A DNA stretch of 64,000 nucleotides from Isoetes taiwanensis (taxonomy: Eukaryota > Streptophyta > Lycopodiopsida > Isoetales > Isoetaceae): contig JAJEKV010000568.1 in the NCBI GenBank assembly GCA_021234155.1, positions 64,001 to 128,000 on the forward strand, read 5' to 3'. Position numbers and translations under genes: made by a program. Positions 12,606-25,082 of the stretch are shown here, piece after piece; the stretch's first letter is position 1; every line of letters begins with the position of its first letter. A model generated the notes under the pieces. That model had not been told where the DNA came from and did not search any database. It was given only the letters and a program-made list of their open reading frames with translations.

Positions 12606-14095
12606 CTATTTGCAAGGGGCAAGTGGTGCCCCACAAAGGCCTGGATTTCCTACAAACGAAGATGCAGCAAATTTGGATGGCGGTATTTGTCCTGATAAGT
12701 CATTATATGAAAGGTCCAGGAAGGTTAGATCCTTCAGCTCCAAAATTTGAACTGGAATATTGCCTGATAGATGGTTGTGAGCAAGGTCTAGACCTTGCAA
12801 CTTCAGCAGTAGTCCAAGAGAAAGAGGAATTGAACCTGAAAGCATATTTGACCTGAGATCCAGACTAATCAAGCTAGTGCAATTGCCTATACTCAATGGG
12901 ATGCCGCCAGAGAATGAATTTTTTCCAATCTTTAATACCTTCAAGGAACCATTGAGATTTGCTATCCCTGCAGGAATTGATCCCATCAATCTGTTTTCTG
13001 TAAGATCCAATGTTTGCAGCATTGGGAAAAAGCTTTTAAATTGAGAAGGAGCTGATTATTGGACATATTTAATGACCCTATTGAATTTTCAAGGATCTGG
13101 ACTGGTAGAGACTCTGTAAATGCATTATCTGATACACCTATATAATTATCTCCGTCTAAAGGAAATGGTATCAAGCCTATGTTGTCTGTGGTCCCCTGTA
13201 GTTTGAGTGTAAATCTAGAGTATTCAAAAGTCTTTAATCGAGATCCGCGGGGGTAGAAACAAGGGCATTATGAGACAGATTCAGCTTCTGAAGAATTGTC
13301 ATGTTGCCAATCCAAGCAGGAATTTGGCCTGTAAGTTTATTACTAGAAAGTTCAAGAGAGTTTATGCTGATAGAGGACAGATGTTCAGGAATAGGACCTG
13401 GAAGGCCACACCCTGCAAGAGAAAGCTCAAACATAAAACTGCCTAACCATTGAGGAATTCCCTTCAATTTCAAATGGTTGAATGATAAGATCGTTGAGGG
13501 AAACATTAGGCAGTGTTGCAGGGATAGGTCCTATCAACTGGTTGTTCTGCAAATGTTAGCTTGCTCAGGTTCCCAAAGGATAACAGAATACCCCCAGAAA
13601 GCTTATTGTATGATATATCCAACCAATGCTTGAAGATTGAGTAGATTACCCCAAGATAGTGGTATGCTTCCACTGATCATGTTTCCTTTTAACCTAATAT
13701 CCTGCAGCTTGGATGCCCTGCTTAGTTCTGAGGGCAAAGATCCAGAGAGATGATTATATTCAAGAAATAGTTGCACTAGAGTTAACTTGCCAAATGAATT
13801 TGGAACTCCGCCAAATGAATTTGGAACTCCACCTGTTAATGAGTTATTTCTAATATAGAGCTGTTGAAGACTACCCAGGTTAGGCATGGAGGAAGGAATG
13901 GCCCCAGTAAGCTAGTTATAATCAAGGTAAAAATTTACCAGCTGAGAAAGTCTGGCTATGGAGACTGGAATGCTTTTCAAATGCTGGAACTTGCCTATGG
14001 ATTTTGGAATTGGACCTGTAAGCCCCATTGTTGCATTTGACTGCTAAGATCAAGCTCCTGAAGAAATTGGAGGTCAACCTGCCTTGCGCTTGAAA
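12606..14095 (-). pseudogene. Leucine-rich-repeat receptor-like protein, broken
   Basis: Plant extracellular LRRs (pattern LxxLxLxxNxLxGxIPxx) follow one another on the minus strand, but in several frames: about 14095-13890 (LTGPIPKSIGKFQHL), 13887-13603 (NNSLTGGVPNSFG), 13506-13234 (SLELSSNKLTGQIPAWIGN), 13174-12986 and 13022-12606 (LRSNMLSGSIPLSLG). The last segment ends GNPGLCGAPLAPCK and then a stop. GNPGLCGAPL is the usual motif just after the LRRs in receptor-like proteins and kinases. At least four frameshifts or stops break it. A 21-bp unit encoding part of FGGVPNSFGGVPNSFG is duplicated near 13795-13830. No kinase or membrane segment follows. Family role would be perception of an extracellular ligand; this copy cannot make a full protein without several corrections. 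Confidence 0.75.
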
Positions 14096-14609
14096 ACATC
14101 CACCTGATTTAATCCGGCAAAGCTGTTGCCCAAGAGATGAACAATAATAAGCTGACTCCGATTCTCATCTTCTCAACTTACGACTTGGGATTTAAATATA
14201 ACGAAAATGGCCGAATTCTTTGAAGAAAAACGGATTCTTTGCTTGCACAAAAGTGTTTAAATATGCAACTGGAACCCACAAAAAGAAGCATCCTGGGAAA
14301 GCGTGGACATGAATAGAGGATGCGGATTTACCTGCCGAGAAGATTAATCCGATGCTATTATAAACGCACCAACTTGAATAAGAGATGGACCGTATTCCTA
14401 ATAGAAGTTGGGATTCAAGACAGAAGCCAACAAAAATAGCGCTCCAACCAAATGTTCCGCCATGTACCTTCGCCATGCATCTGAGGAGAGGAAATAAGAA
14501 AGATGTAGACCGGAGCATTGTTGAGTGGAAAGAGAGGTGCGAGGAAAAGGCAAGAGGCGCATGCAAATTTTTAGTTTTTCTAATTTCGAGGACCGTCGAT
14601 GGTGGAACA

Positions 14610-15010
14610 AGAGAATCCAACGGCTAATCCATATGCCAACTCAGATTAGGGTGATGTGGAGGTGCGACGTGGATAGCCTAGAATTGCAAGGAGGGTTGCA
14701 CGCTTGGTTAGGCTGGCGTGCTAAAAAAAAAAAAAAAAAAAACAAAAACTCAGCAGAAAGGTAGGCATGTAATTTAGGTTTGTAATCCAATGAAATTACC
14801 TCTCCTCTAACTTTATGAGGTGATAATTTTAGGCCTTACAATTGAACCTCATTTTCAATAGAAACACTTTGGCATATTGCTAAAATGACATTTATACGCC
14901 AGCCTAACAAGCCTGCAGCCTTTCCTCAAATTCTAGCCTATCCACGTTGCGCTTCACCTCGGCAAAAAATGATGTGGCATTAGCTTTCACCATTAGATCT
15001 TTATTTTTGC
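14610..15010. mobile_element. MITE-like inverted repeat
   Basis: The left arm (about 14611-14721) and right arm (about 14896-15004) are imperfect inverted copies. 'aggttgcacgcttggttagg' and 'ctggcgt' on the left face 'acgccagcctaacaagcctg' on the right, and 'gtggatagcctagaatt' faces 'aaattctagcctatccac'. About 175 bp separate the arms, including an A19 run starting near 14724. Length and structure suit a MITE; target duplication not determined. Confidence 0.6.
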
Positions 15011-18000
15011 ACATCTAGGGCTAGCAAAATTAGGAAAAAACCAAAAATTTCCCACGGAGATGGCGAAGGCCCTAGTGACCACATTAATTCTATTAACAAT
15101 AATATAGTAATGCTAACCATGCACCAATATGAATCTTTCGCCTCTACAAACTCCGCAAGCTCCTTCCGCACTAATATTTGATAATATCAATGCCCCTAGC
15201 AACCCATTATCTGCCGCTAGCAACCACAGTCAACATGGCCTATTAATTGCAACTGCTCGGCAATTGTGACCAACAGTACCCCCATTCTCATGGATGTCCG
15301 TCAAGGGTCCGGTTCCGGCTATACCCTTGGGAGCACCTGTAACATGCTGCAATTAACAAAAATAAGGTGCTAACGCACTGTGGGTTGCCCTTGTAACTGT
15401 ATGTAGTTGGGTTGGCTAATTTCTACATTTGCATAGTTGAACTGTGAAAGCCATTTGCACCTGTGTAGCTAAGAACCTTGTTAAAAAAATAGCTTAAGTA
15501 GATTATGGCCGCACATATGTATTTAAGTTGGTATAAGTTGGGTTAGGGCATAAGCATAGTGAGGCAGCCTTGAAGTGGCGTCTATGAGGAGAGTTTGATT
15601 TAAGTGTTGTTTTCTGTTATGGTTATATGTTAGTTTTGCTAACTTAACTGAGCACATTGCGAGGTCAAGTTTTGTGAGTGTTCTTGGTTTAAAAAGTTTA
15701 AATAATTCTTAAGCATGTTTTGTACCTATGTCCTCACCTAGGTAGTGGTGTGGATGTGCAACATGCTGGACGTCAGCAAGTTTGTAGAGCCCATCACTCG
15801 ATATGAATGGTATGCCATTTAGTTTGAACTTTCATTTGAAATTGGGCTGGTGCTCTGGGCCTATTTTGATTGTCTCATGCGTAGGGGAAGCTGTCTTTTG
15901 CTTTTGGCAGTAGTTGTTGAGCCCTGCTTTGGCCATGTTTTGTGGTGCATGGTTGCCCCTATAGTCCATTATGCACAATTCCATCTTCCTTGTTCAATGC
16001 TAGTTAATGTTATAGTACACGTTTAATACATACATATCCGTTTAGTTTTGCGGATACAATTACATTGTCGTGATTCTCAGCAAACACCACAAAAACATGC
16101 TAAGAGAAACAAAATGTAACTGACCATTAGCATTGGCGAGGTTGCAAGGAAGATGGCTTGTAGAGTGGCGGTGTGAAATTGCTGGAAGTCTGGAGATGAG
16201 CTAATAGAGGGGGGATATTGATGTGTGTGTGTGTGTGTGTGTGTAGATGCGCAGTTTGCTTTTGTGTTTGTGTGGAGGTTAAACATTATTGTTTATATAG
16301 CATTCATATGATTTAAGGTATCAAATTTGAATGATGGATGTTGACATGCGAAGGCATGTTGATATGATTTGAACTCTTGTAACAAACGGAATTGCTATGC
16401 AGTTTCAGATAAAGTGAGCTGATACAGTTACCCTTGAGTTGATCCTAGATAAACCCAATTTGTAGTTCTTGACAGTATATGTGATGGTTTAAACTGAACC
16501 CCACTAAATCAATTTGGTAAATGTAGTCTGAAACTGGTTAGACATCGTGCAAGGAACAACATGCAAGGCTAGTGTGGTCTGGAACATGGGTGTTTTGTAA
16601 GGGCAGGGCTGGATACCATGCGGGTTTGCTGCAATCATCATGATGGCACATCTTATTTGCTTTGGGAGAAAGCAAGACCATCTGCTCATTGTTATGCCCA
16701 GGGATGAAGGACATGATTTTGTAAACTTCGTTAGGATGCACGTTGGGATTTGAGAAGATGTTGCATTCAAAAGATAGGGATTATTTTTGTAATGTTGTGA
16801 GACATGGCTTGTAGCTTTTGAGAAGCTCCTCATTTACGATGGTTGTTGAGGAGCTTCTCATTTACGATGGTTGTGGAGGAGAGAGTTTATAAGTGTGGGT
16901 GGTTTTTAAGTCAATTTGATTGTGACGATGGTGAGTATGATTGCATCATTTTAGGTTTATTGTATTGGATAGGCATTTGCAATGGGTTTGCAGAGGGATT
17001 GGGGGATTGTTGAGCAATAAATGGGTGAGTTTTTGTGGGGTGCTGGATTGGGCATCCGTTGGGGTGAATCAGTGTGTTAAGCATCGGTACGCACATCGAA
17101 TTGCTTTCGAAGTTAAAGCGGTGATGTGCTGGACATGTTGTAGGATTAAGGATGTGTGTAGGATGTGTAAGGTTCTTGTTGGAAGGCAGTAGGTGCAGTA
17201 GGATGGATGGCGTACTTTTTTTTGTGTGTGTGTGTGTGTTGAAGAAGTACTGGGGGGAAGGGCAGGGCATGTGGTTGCTGCTAGTGTGGGGTGTCTGGCA
17301 TATTTTTGTGTCTGTATTTCGTTTGCTTGAGATTGGGTGTCGTTGTCAGTTATGGTGCTGAGTTCCTGTGTGTTTTTGTGTGGAAGCCATGGACTTCATG
17401 CAGAAGTGATGCTGGTAAGGCGAGGTGTATGGGTGATGCGTCAGCGCAAATGACCGATGGCGTCTTAACTATTGGTTTTGGAGGGGGAGGGGCTATCGTG
17501 TTTGGTTTGTTATGTGGAGTGAAGGAAGGTTCTGAGATTGATTTGCGTTTTGTTAATTTCCTTCGTTGAATGGGCTTAATGATGTGATGAAGGTGACCAG
17601 ATGGACATGATTCACTTGGAGAGTGTGTTTGTTTTGAGGTGGATGTCTTATGTTTAGGAATGCATAGAATAATCATACAAGGAAATTCTATTGCTTTAGG
17701 TAGCTGCACAGAGCTTGTAGCATGAGAAGCTTGGGATAAATAGTTGGCAATCAATTGCAAGTGATTGGGTGAGTGGTTTGGTTTTATGTGAGTGGTTTGG
17801 TTTCATGCATGGTATAAGAAATGGACTAGGGGTGAGGTTTGTCATTGTGGAATGGGCCAAATTAATTCCAGATAGATCATCTGCTAGTTGCAAGATACAT
17901 GATATGATTCCAGTCTGTTTGCACAAATGCAAGTTTCAATCAATGTTTGCTTGGCTTGAAATCAATTATTAAGAACAAGTGCAAATAGGATAGGGAATAA

Positions 18001-19138
18001 TATGATTGTGAACCTAGGTCTGCCACTTCACTTTCTAAGAAATACATTAGATAGCATGCTCTTTCCAAAAAGGAAGGGGAGTATAGTCAATTGTGAAAAT
18101 GACATTTCTAGAACAATAAGCGTGATGGATCAAAGACAACAGCTTGAAACTTTATATATGCTGAAGATTCCAATATAGATGTTAACATGACATCATTTGA
18201 GATCAACCATATGCTTCTCATGGCGTAATGCACTATGCAACGTGACCATCCAGTTCTGCCCAACTCTTCAAGCATTGTTGATAGCACCCCAAAATCATAA
18301 TCAGCATAACAGAGATATACGCTTAGATTTCCTATTCATTTCATTTATGACATCTTTTTTATTGTGGATAACGCGCTCAAAGACTACATTCTGGATAGAT
18401 TAAATCAGATGCTTTCAATATCCTCTTGCCTTATTGCACTTGCTTTTTACAAATAAGAATCCTTTATGTTCCCCACTATTGCGGTAAATATTTAACCCAT
18501 ATTATCAATTGTAATCTGCTTACCACATCATAAGCTTCTTGTAGATGTCATAGCAAACAGCTTCAGTGAAACATAAAAGGCTAATGGTGATGGTGAGTAA
18601 CGACTTCGGTAATCCTAGATGCATAATTTCACTTCCTTCATCATTCTCCTATACTATAAAGAACTAACGTGATAGTGATAAATTATCTATAGGGCACCCA
18701 TGGCGAGTCATGTTTGTTTCCTCAAAACTGCAATTGCCACACTGCACACAACTTTAATTATTGAGGATCTAATGACTGTTCCAGGAACAGTTCTTTATAA
18801 TTGGACTTGTTAAAGCAATCACAACAACTGCAAGAATCTACACAATAAACACGAGCTAGACCACCAACTTTCCCTACACGGGTTTATACATTCCAAATTA
18901 AACCTGTTATTTGGACTTACACCATACTCCAACATTAAGGCACTAATTGGATAAGTTCTTGAGCTCATAGTGCCATCTGTGAGGGGATAATACGATGGTA
19001 GACTATAAAATCTGTCATAAGTATGATATAGTGCATAATGTTACCTCTTGTCTTACAAATTGACAGAAACACACAAGTCTAAAAACATAAGATACGAAAC
19101 AAGACATGTCTGACCTTAAGGGCTAGAATTTATCCACA
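15011..19138. other. Long intergenic stretch with GT microsatellites
   Basis: No gene recognised on either strand. The 16.9-17.6 kb part is G/T-rich and opens several frames of 70-136 codons on both strands whose composition follows the bias and shows no motif. Microsatellites: (GT)n near 16221-16246 and (TG)n near 17222-17242. A 29-bp unit containing 'tcatttacgatggttgt' is duplicated in tandem at about 16820-16877. Confidence 0.5.
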
Positions 19139-20561
19139 AAGAATCCTCAAACCCCGTGCCATTTCATTGTCCTTGTTTTCTATAGCATCCTTTGCAGTCG
19201 CTTCTAACATTTCCATGGCCTTCATGACATCATCTCCATTCTTTTGAATTGCAATTGCCAAGCCCTACATAATAAACATGAGCTTTATGAGTGCCAGATT
19301 CGATATGCACTATTCAAATAATAACACAAAAAGAAAATTAATCTCTTTGGTCTCTTAGATGAGTATCATCCTTTAGAGTTTGATATATTGCTTTTGCCCA
19401 GGGTGGTTGTCAAATTATGTTCATAACATTGAAAATATTAGGTGATCTGCTAATGAACACATGAAAACATGATTGAATTTAGAAGTGAATCAAAAATGTG
19501 TGAAGTGACCAGAGTATGTTGTTTCATATTCGATCTTCTAAAGAATTGCAAAGTCACAACGTCTTGGGGTAGGCATGACTTGAAGCACTGAGAGAAGGTC
19601 CTTTATGAAATGCGACCATCTTGTTCATGAGCAACTCAAATTGTGAATATAGCAGTTCCATAGAATTATGAACGTCTTTATTTGGGCTAGACAACAGCAA
19701 CGGAGACCATAATAGATACAACTCCTTAGCAAAAAAAAGTACAGATTCCAAGCCTAATAGAGAAATTCTTTAGAAAATGTTAACGAGTTTTTTTTACATG
19801 GTTTAAAATACCTGTAAGGCTCTCACTGACCAAGGATCGAGTTTTAGGAGTTATTTGCACTCTTCGCAGGCCTTTCGTGTATCTCCAGTCAGTCAAGTAA
19901 TATGCTAATGCTCTCATATATCTGTAGTCTAATTTATCTGGCTCTAGTTCAACTATCTTATTTAGCACGAATATTGTTGGTTTTACCTCCCCTCTCTGCA
20001 AAAAAATCCGAAGGAGTGCATGATGAGCTCTAACATCATCTGGATTTTGCTGCAAATGCTCTTTCAAAAAAATTTCTACAACACTCTCACCTAACCTGGA
20101 ACCCTTATCAGAGCTAACTTCAGTACTTGCTATTTTCTGTTCGGCATCCAGAGAACTATCACTTTCCTTGGCGACTTCAACATCCTGGGTAGAAACTGAC
20201 GCAGAGGTGTTTTCAGCAACACCCCTTGCACGTGCAGGATTGAGAAATGAAAACCCACCAAATAAAAACATAATTGAGTTGCCTAAACGGAAAAAAATGT
20301 AGCTTTGCCATATCCAATCTAAAATCATCGACATAGTAGAACAACATAAAAGAGTAGCAAATGCACTAGAGAAAGCATAAAGTTGGAAAACAAATGACCA
20401 AGATCGGGCTTGAACACACGAATTTCAACAGCATGTTTCCTCACAACCCAAAAGGGCTCTTCCAGACAACTAAACCTTGCACAGTACAATGAACTTCTGC
20501 CAGATAGGGCTACTCCTAATACTCTATGCATTTTTTGAAGCCAACGGAGAAGCATAAGCAC
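19139..20561 (-). pseudogene. Chloroplast-type TPR protein (SLOW GREEN 1-like family), broken
   Basis: The main exon runs from about 20334 to 19812 and the next from 19264 to about 19145; an ALQ|GLAIAIQKNGDD junction is made by donor GTATTT and acceptor TATGTAG. Upstream, MFLFGGFSFLNPARARG suggests a hydrophobic segment after a plastid transit region, and frames up to 20561 may be the first exon. TPR-like helices follow: EHLQQNPDDVRAHHALLRIF, then VLNKIVELEPDKLDYRYMRA. The pattern resembles the plant plastid TPR family that includes SLOW GREEN 1 and At2g37400. Two lesions are visible. A one-base shift near 19880-19905 moves LAYYLT into the frame of RKACEECK, and a TAA at 19853-19851 stands where the frame would continue LLKLDPWSVRALQ. 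The usual C-terminal part was not found. Either a recent pseudogene or a gene with sequence errors. Confidence 0.55.
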
Positions 20562-21148
20562 AGTGGTCGGTCGGATGGCACCCTAACGTAGTCTCAAGAC
20601 ATATTCTACTCTTAGCCCTTAACGAAGACAATTTTGAATGGGTTTTCATTCATCTTAGCAGTAAATCTGTAATGGTCTAGAGTGTGTAGATGCACATTTG
20701 CAAGCTACCCACAGGGAATATCCAGTTATATATCAAATTGGACCCCAAAAATAAATTTCTGCAGATGTTCGCTAGGGTACCTGCAAAGAGCTTATCGTCA
20801 GAATCTAAAAACCTCACCTTTTTTGGATTTTCGAGGAAAAAACCCTAGCAATAAGCCCCTGAAAAAAGGCTTGGACAAAATGCAGGCTGCTAAAACCACT
20901 TTCATAAAAATATCCTACAATACAAGAAGAAGCAGAGGTCGTGCATCATCAGTGTACCTGCACATCACCGATACTAGAACACAATAAGAAAACAGAATCT
21001 TTAAAAAAAGAGGGGATGTTCAGGTGTGCCATGCCACAAAACCTTTCCAAATAGAGAGGCTGTCACGTGTGCCATGTGACAATTTAAAAACAACATCTAT
21101 GTGAATATACAAAAATTATGGGAGCGATGGTGGGAAACAAGGGTATGA

Positions 21149-21370
21149 CTGAGAGATGAGAAAATGCCAACGAGAAGACGATGAAGAACCCTACAATAAG
21201 TAGCAAACTTCCAAACAAATTAGCAGCCCACGACAGGTAAATTCATGCAGGAAGAAGCCCCTCCTTTGCATGAGACCAAAGAAAAGAAACAAGCATACCG
21301 CTGAGAGATGAGAAAGCGTTGACGAGAAGCCAACGAAAAGCCCTGCAATAAGTAGCGATCACTCAAACAA
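21149..21370 (+). repeat. Direct repeat of about 67 bp
   Basis: The segments 21149-21215 and 21301-21370 share 'gagagatgagaaa', 'acgagaag', 'ccctacaataagtagc' / 'ccctgcaataagtagc' in the same order, with several mismatches. Non-coding. Confidence 0.6.
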
Positions 21371-21648
21371 CGTAGTGACTCAAAAATGCATGTGATGCAT
21401 GCAACGCATGGATGCTCGTCTTGCATAAGAATCCCGATGCAATACTTGGATCTATAGCATTAGTGTCATGAGAGAGAAAACAATGCTCATTTTATCCAAA
21501 ACAAGAACAAATCTATCTATAAGAACTAAGAAACACCATCTTGTCCGATACAGCTTATTAATTGAAACAAACCCAGTAATGCACATCCCCCTTCCTTTTT
21601 TTTGAAGGATGACAAACTTTAGTCACCAATCAAAAAATCGTAACAAAG

Positions 21649-23640
21649 TCGTATTTAATTAAAGTGGGACTCATTCCATTCCCATTTTTTTTCGGAACCC
21701 TGTTAATTTACATGAAAAAGAGCACCCCAAGCCGAAAACTATCCTTAATTCGATTTTTTTGTCTAGAACTCACGATCGAAGCTTTCCTAAAGTTTTCCAC
21801 GATTAGCGAGTCGAGAACAAGAACAATGCAAAGCTGAAACAAAGGAAATTCATTAAAGATTGAAATCAAAGTTCTAGATTGAAACCAAAGTTTACAATGG
21901 TTGAAGATACCATGATGGTCCGGGCCGACACAAATATTACATCATCTTCACCTGAGACCACCACCCACGGGAACAACATACTGAGAGCAAGGTCTCGAAA
22001 TGCGTTCCAAGCCACAAGAGCAACTTGAAGAGAATAGAAATCTGAACACGCTTAGCCCGACATGGCTCCCCGATCATGTCCTTTCATTCGCGATTTGTCT
22101 TGGGAAAGGCAAAATCAAGTTAGTGCAAGTGATGCTACGAAAGCATAATACAAATAAGAGAACAACCGGGTTCTAAGGGCCATTTTCAAGAATGTAGGTA
22201 TTTATTTAGTCGAGAAAGGCCCTCTCGATGTAGCTTAGAGCCCAAAACAAAAAAACAAGGAAAAAAATTCCTTCTGATTTTTTCTAAGTAGGCAAAAAAA
22301 AAAAAAAAAAATTTTTTGAGGGCCGTTCGGTTTCCTTGAGTCGAGAAAGACCCTCAAGGCCCTTTCTAATGCCCTTTCGACTCAAGAAATGAGGAAGCTC
22401 TTTAACGTCGAGTAAAAAAATTTTTTTTTTCTTTTTTAACTAGGAAAAAAAAGTTTTTTTCAAGAAATTTTTTAAGGCCCCTTTCTCGATTCGTGGGTCG
22501 AGAAAAGCATCCGAGAGTAAAAAAACGCAGCTTTTGGGGGTTGAGAAAGGAAGCTCGAAGTGAAAAACGAGTTCGAGGTCGAGAAACACTGATCTCGAGG
22601 ACCTTCGATTCTTCATAAGTCGAAAGGCAGACTCAAAGGAAAAACGCAGGTTTTTAAGGGTTAGAAGGCCTTTTCGACTTCGCGAGTCGAGAAAGGCAAC
22701 TCAAAGTGAAAACGCAGGTTTTAGGGTTAGAAGGCCTTTCATTTCAATCGGTCGAAGAAAGGCGCGACTCAAATAAAAAAAAACGCAGGTTTTAAGGGTT
22801 AGAAGGCCTTTCGACTCGCGAGTCGAGAAAGGCAGCTCAAAGCTTAAAAAACGCAGGTTTTAGGGGTCAAAAGACCTTTTCGACTCTTGAGTCGAAAGGC
22901 GCTTCAAAGCGAAAAAACGAGGTTTGAGGGTCTTTCTCAACTCATGAAGTCGAGAAAGGCGGTTCTAAGGCCCTTCAAAGTAAAAAATATAGGTCTGAGT
23001 GGAAAAAACATAGTTCTAAGGCCCTTCAAAATAAAAAAAAACGCAGGTCTAAGGCCCTTCAAGATGAAAACACAAGTCTAAGGCCATTTGGAGTGAAAAA
23101 CACAACAAGTCCGAGAAGGTCGAAAATGAATAACCTTCAAACATCATATCATATTACTATACCTTTGTTCACATGTGATCAAACATACAACAAATGTGGC
23201 TTAACCTACTTTGCCTACTTGTCTCCCTTTTTTAATATGTCAATGTTTATCTATAGCTTTATTCAAAGATAGCTTTCTTAAATGAAACAGTATATACTAT
23301 GTATTTTCTAATAAGACAATATCCTATACTATGTATTTTTCAATAAACACAATATCCTATGTATTTTCTATGAAAAATACCCTCCCCATAAATTTCCTAT
23401 GTATTTTCCAGTAATGCCTAATGCACATGTAAATAGCAACATATGCATGCACCTATAATACACATTATAACTTAAAAATAATTTACCCTTATAACTAATA
23501 ATAATGCACCTTATAAATATACTTACCCTTATAACTAATAATAATGCACCATATAAATATTATGCCCACGTGACTTATTTTCAAGACTCACTTTACTCTA
23601 CTCTACGGGACTTATTTTCAAGACTCTTATACCCCGCCTT
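21649..23640 (+). repeat. Dispersed repeat, copy 1, with tandem hairpin array
   Basis: Begins 'gtcgtatttaattaaagtgg' and is matched in order and orientation by the copy starting at 62140. Shared landmarks are 'gactcattccattccca', 'aaatcaagttag', the hairpin array, and 'cctttgttcacatgtgatca' with 'acaacaaatgtggcttaacc'. No reading frame is conserved. The tail (23485-23625) has two short tandem duplications, one containing 'cttataactaataataatgc' and one 'gacttattttcaagactc'. It could be a long LTR or a non-autonomous element. Ends are approximate. Confidence 0.7.
22330..23100 (+). repeat. Tandem array of hairpin-forming units (about 60-70 bp)
   Basis: About nine degenerate units lie within copy 1 of the dispersed repeat. 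Each has an A-rich lead 'aaaaacgcaggttttagggg', then 'aaggcctttcgact' and its inverse 'agtcgagaaaggc'. In one unit the centre is a perfect 16-bp palindrome, TCGACTCGCGAGTCGA, at 22811-22826. Every unit can therefore fold as a stem. The unit is not protein-coding in any consistent frame. Confidence 0.85.
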
Positions 23641-25082
23641 TTTTTCCCCCCAATATTTGAATTTTGAAATTTGGTACACACCTTTGTGCCGCAGATGCTT
23701 TTTGTACCACCGCAGATCTGCAACCAAGAGGAAGTGCAAGTAACACAAGAGGATGATGGAATTTAGCCAGATTTTCGAGCTATGGCAATAAGATAAGCGG
23801 TGATACGGGAAATCCTCCATTTATTTCAAATCCGCCTCCACGAGGTGAGAGATGCTTCCCCTTGCATTTCTTGGAGCCAAAGATGAAGATGCCGAAGATG
23901 GAGATGCTCTGGACGATTCTGCTCTGGCTTGTGCCCTTTCCTTGTAGATTTATTCCTGTCGGATTGGCCCAAAATAGGCAAAAAATGACCCAGATGTAGC
24001 CGATTTAGAAGATATAATAGAAGCTGAGAAGCGGTTATTGGTCCGGGGCTTGCAAAGATGGAGTTACAAAATAAAATGCAAATACAGGACTATAACCCTA
24101 GCAGACAAAATGATCCAACTGAGGACAACGACCTCACTATGTAGAGGATTGAATCGACCTCACTATGTAGAGGATTGAATTTGAAGGTAAACTTCCCAAA
24201 TCAATATTTTCTTTGCTTGATCAAGAGAAGAATAATTATAAGCCATGACAATTTTATTCCTCCGTCTCTCCATTTTGAGTATTATTCATTGCCCAAACCT
24301 ATCTATTTGAGTAAAGGTGACATCCATGGAGGAGTTCCATGTCGTAAGCACACCCATCTTAGATGCATCAACAGCAGACGCCAAGACATTATAGTCATGT
24401 CCAAACACATTCGCTACTTGTACATCACCTTGGCGACATTTATGCTCCTGAAGGTAGCAAAAGGTAGTAGAAAGCTTAGATAGGTAGAGAGATAACCTGC
24501 TACTTTTACTTGGGGAAGAAGTCATTCCCCTCACATTTCAGGGCAAAAGGTTCATATGCCATAAATATTATGTTCCACCTCCATAGAGCCAGCATCAACT
24601 ACGTCCATCTCGCAGGATTCTGAAGGAAGGTTAGCCCATCTCATCCTGGAAATTCGCAAAAGGGGCCTCCTCTCCTCTTTGAAGGGAGGTTAATCCATCT
24701 TGTGAGGTAGAGCCTCCTTTCTGGTCTACCCCTTATTATTTTGTTGAGTAACTGACAAGAGAGAGCCTCTTCTCTACTCCACCCTTCCATGCAAATTCTC
24801 AGACTCGTTCATAATATCAGAGGCACCCTGACTAGCATTAATACGAGCAATTGGCTTTTATACTAGTTTGGGATAGTTTGAAAATTAGCAATCGCTTGTA
24901 CCCATTTATGCCAGTGTCTCGGGGATGCCCCATAGGCACATTCAAGGATCGAGTATTTGAGCAGTCTTTCATGGGCCCATTACAGATTGTGATCATCCTT
25001 GGATTGTACTTGTATGCACATATGCTCCTGCACATATGCTCCTGCACATTCCATCTGGAGAACCAAGTAGCTCATTTTTGGG
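23641..25082. other. Intergenic, no gene recognised
   Basis: No convincing gene. A perfect 26-bp tandem duplication (unit starting 'cgacctcactatgtagagga') lies at 24129-24180, and 'catatgctcctgca' is doubled near 25020-25047. Confidence 0.5.

Noticed and set aside
14192-14620. 142-codon minus-strand frame
   Set aside because: No family resemblance; overlaps open frames on the other strand. A short segment, MAEHLVGALFLLASVL, resembles a signal peptide and could belong to the LRR gene, but no splice join was evident.
16911-17760. Several frames of 70-136 codons on both strands
   Set aside because: They follow the strong G/T strand bias and contain microsatellite-derived runs; no motif.
22330-23100. 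CRISPR array
   Set aside because: Repeats are degenerate, spacers are not unique, there are no cas genes, and the DNA is eukaryotic.
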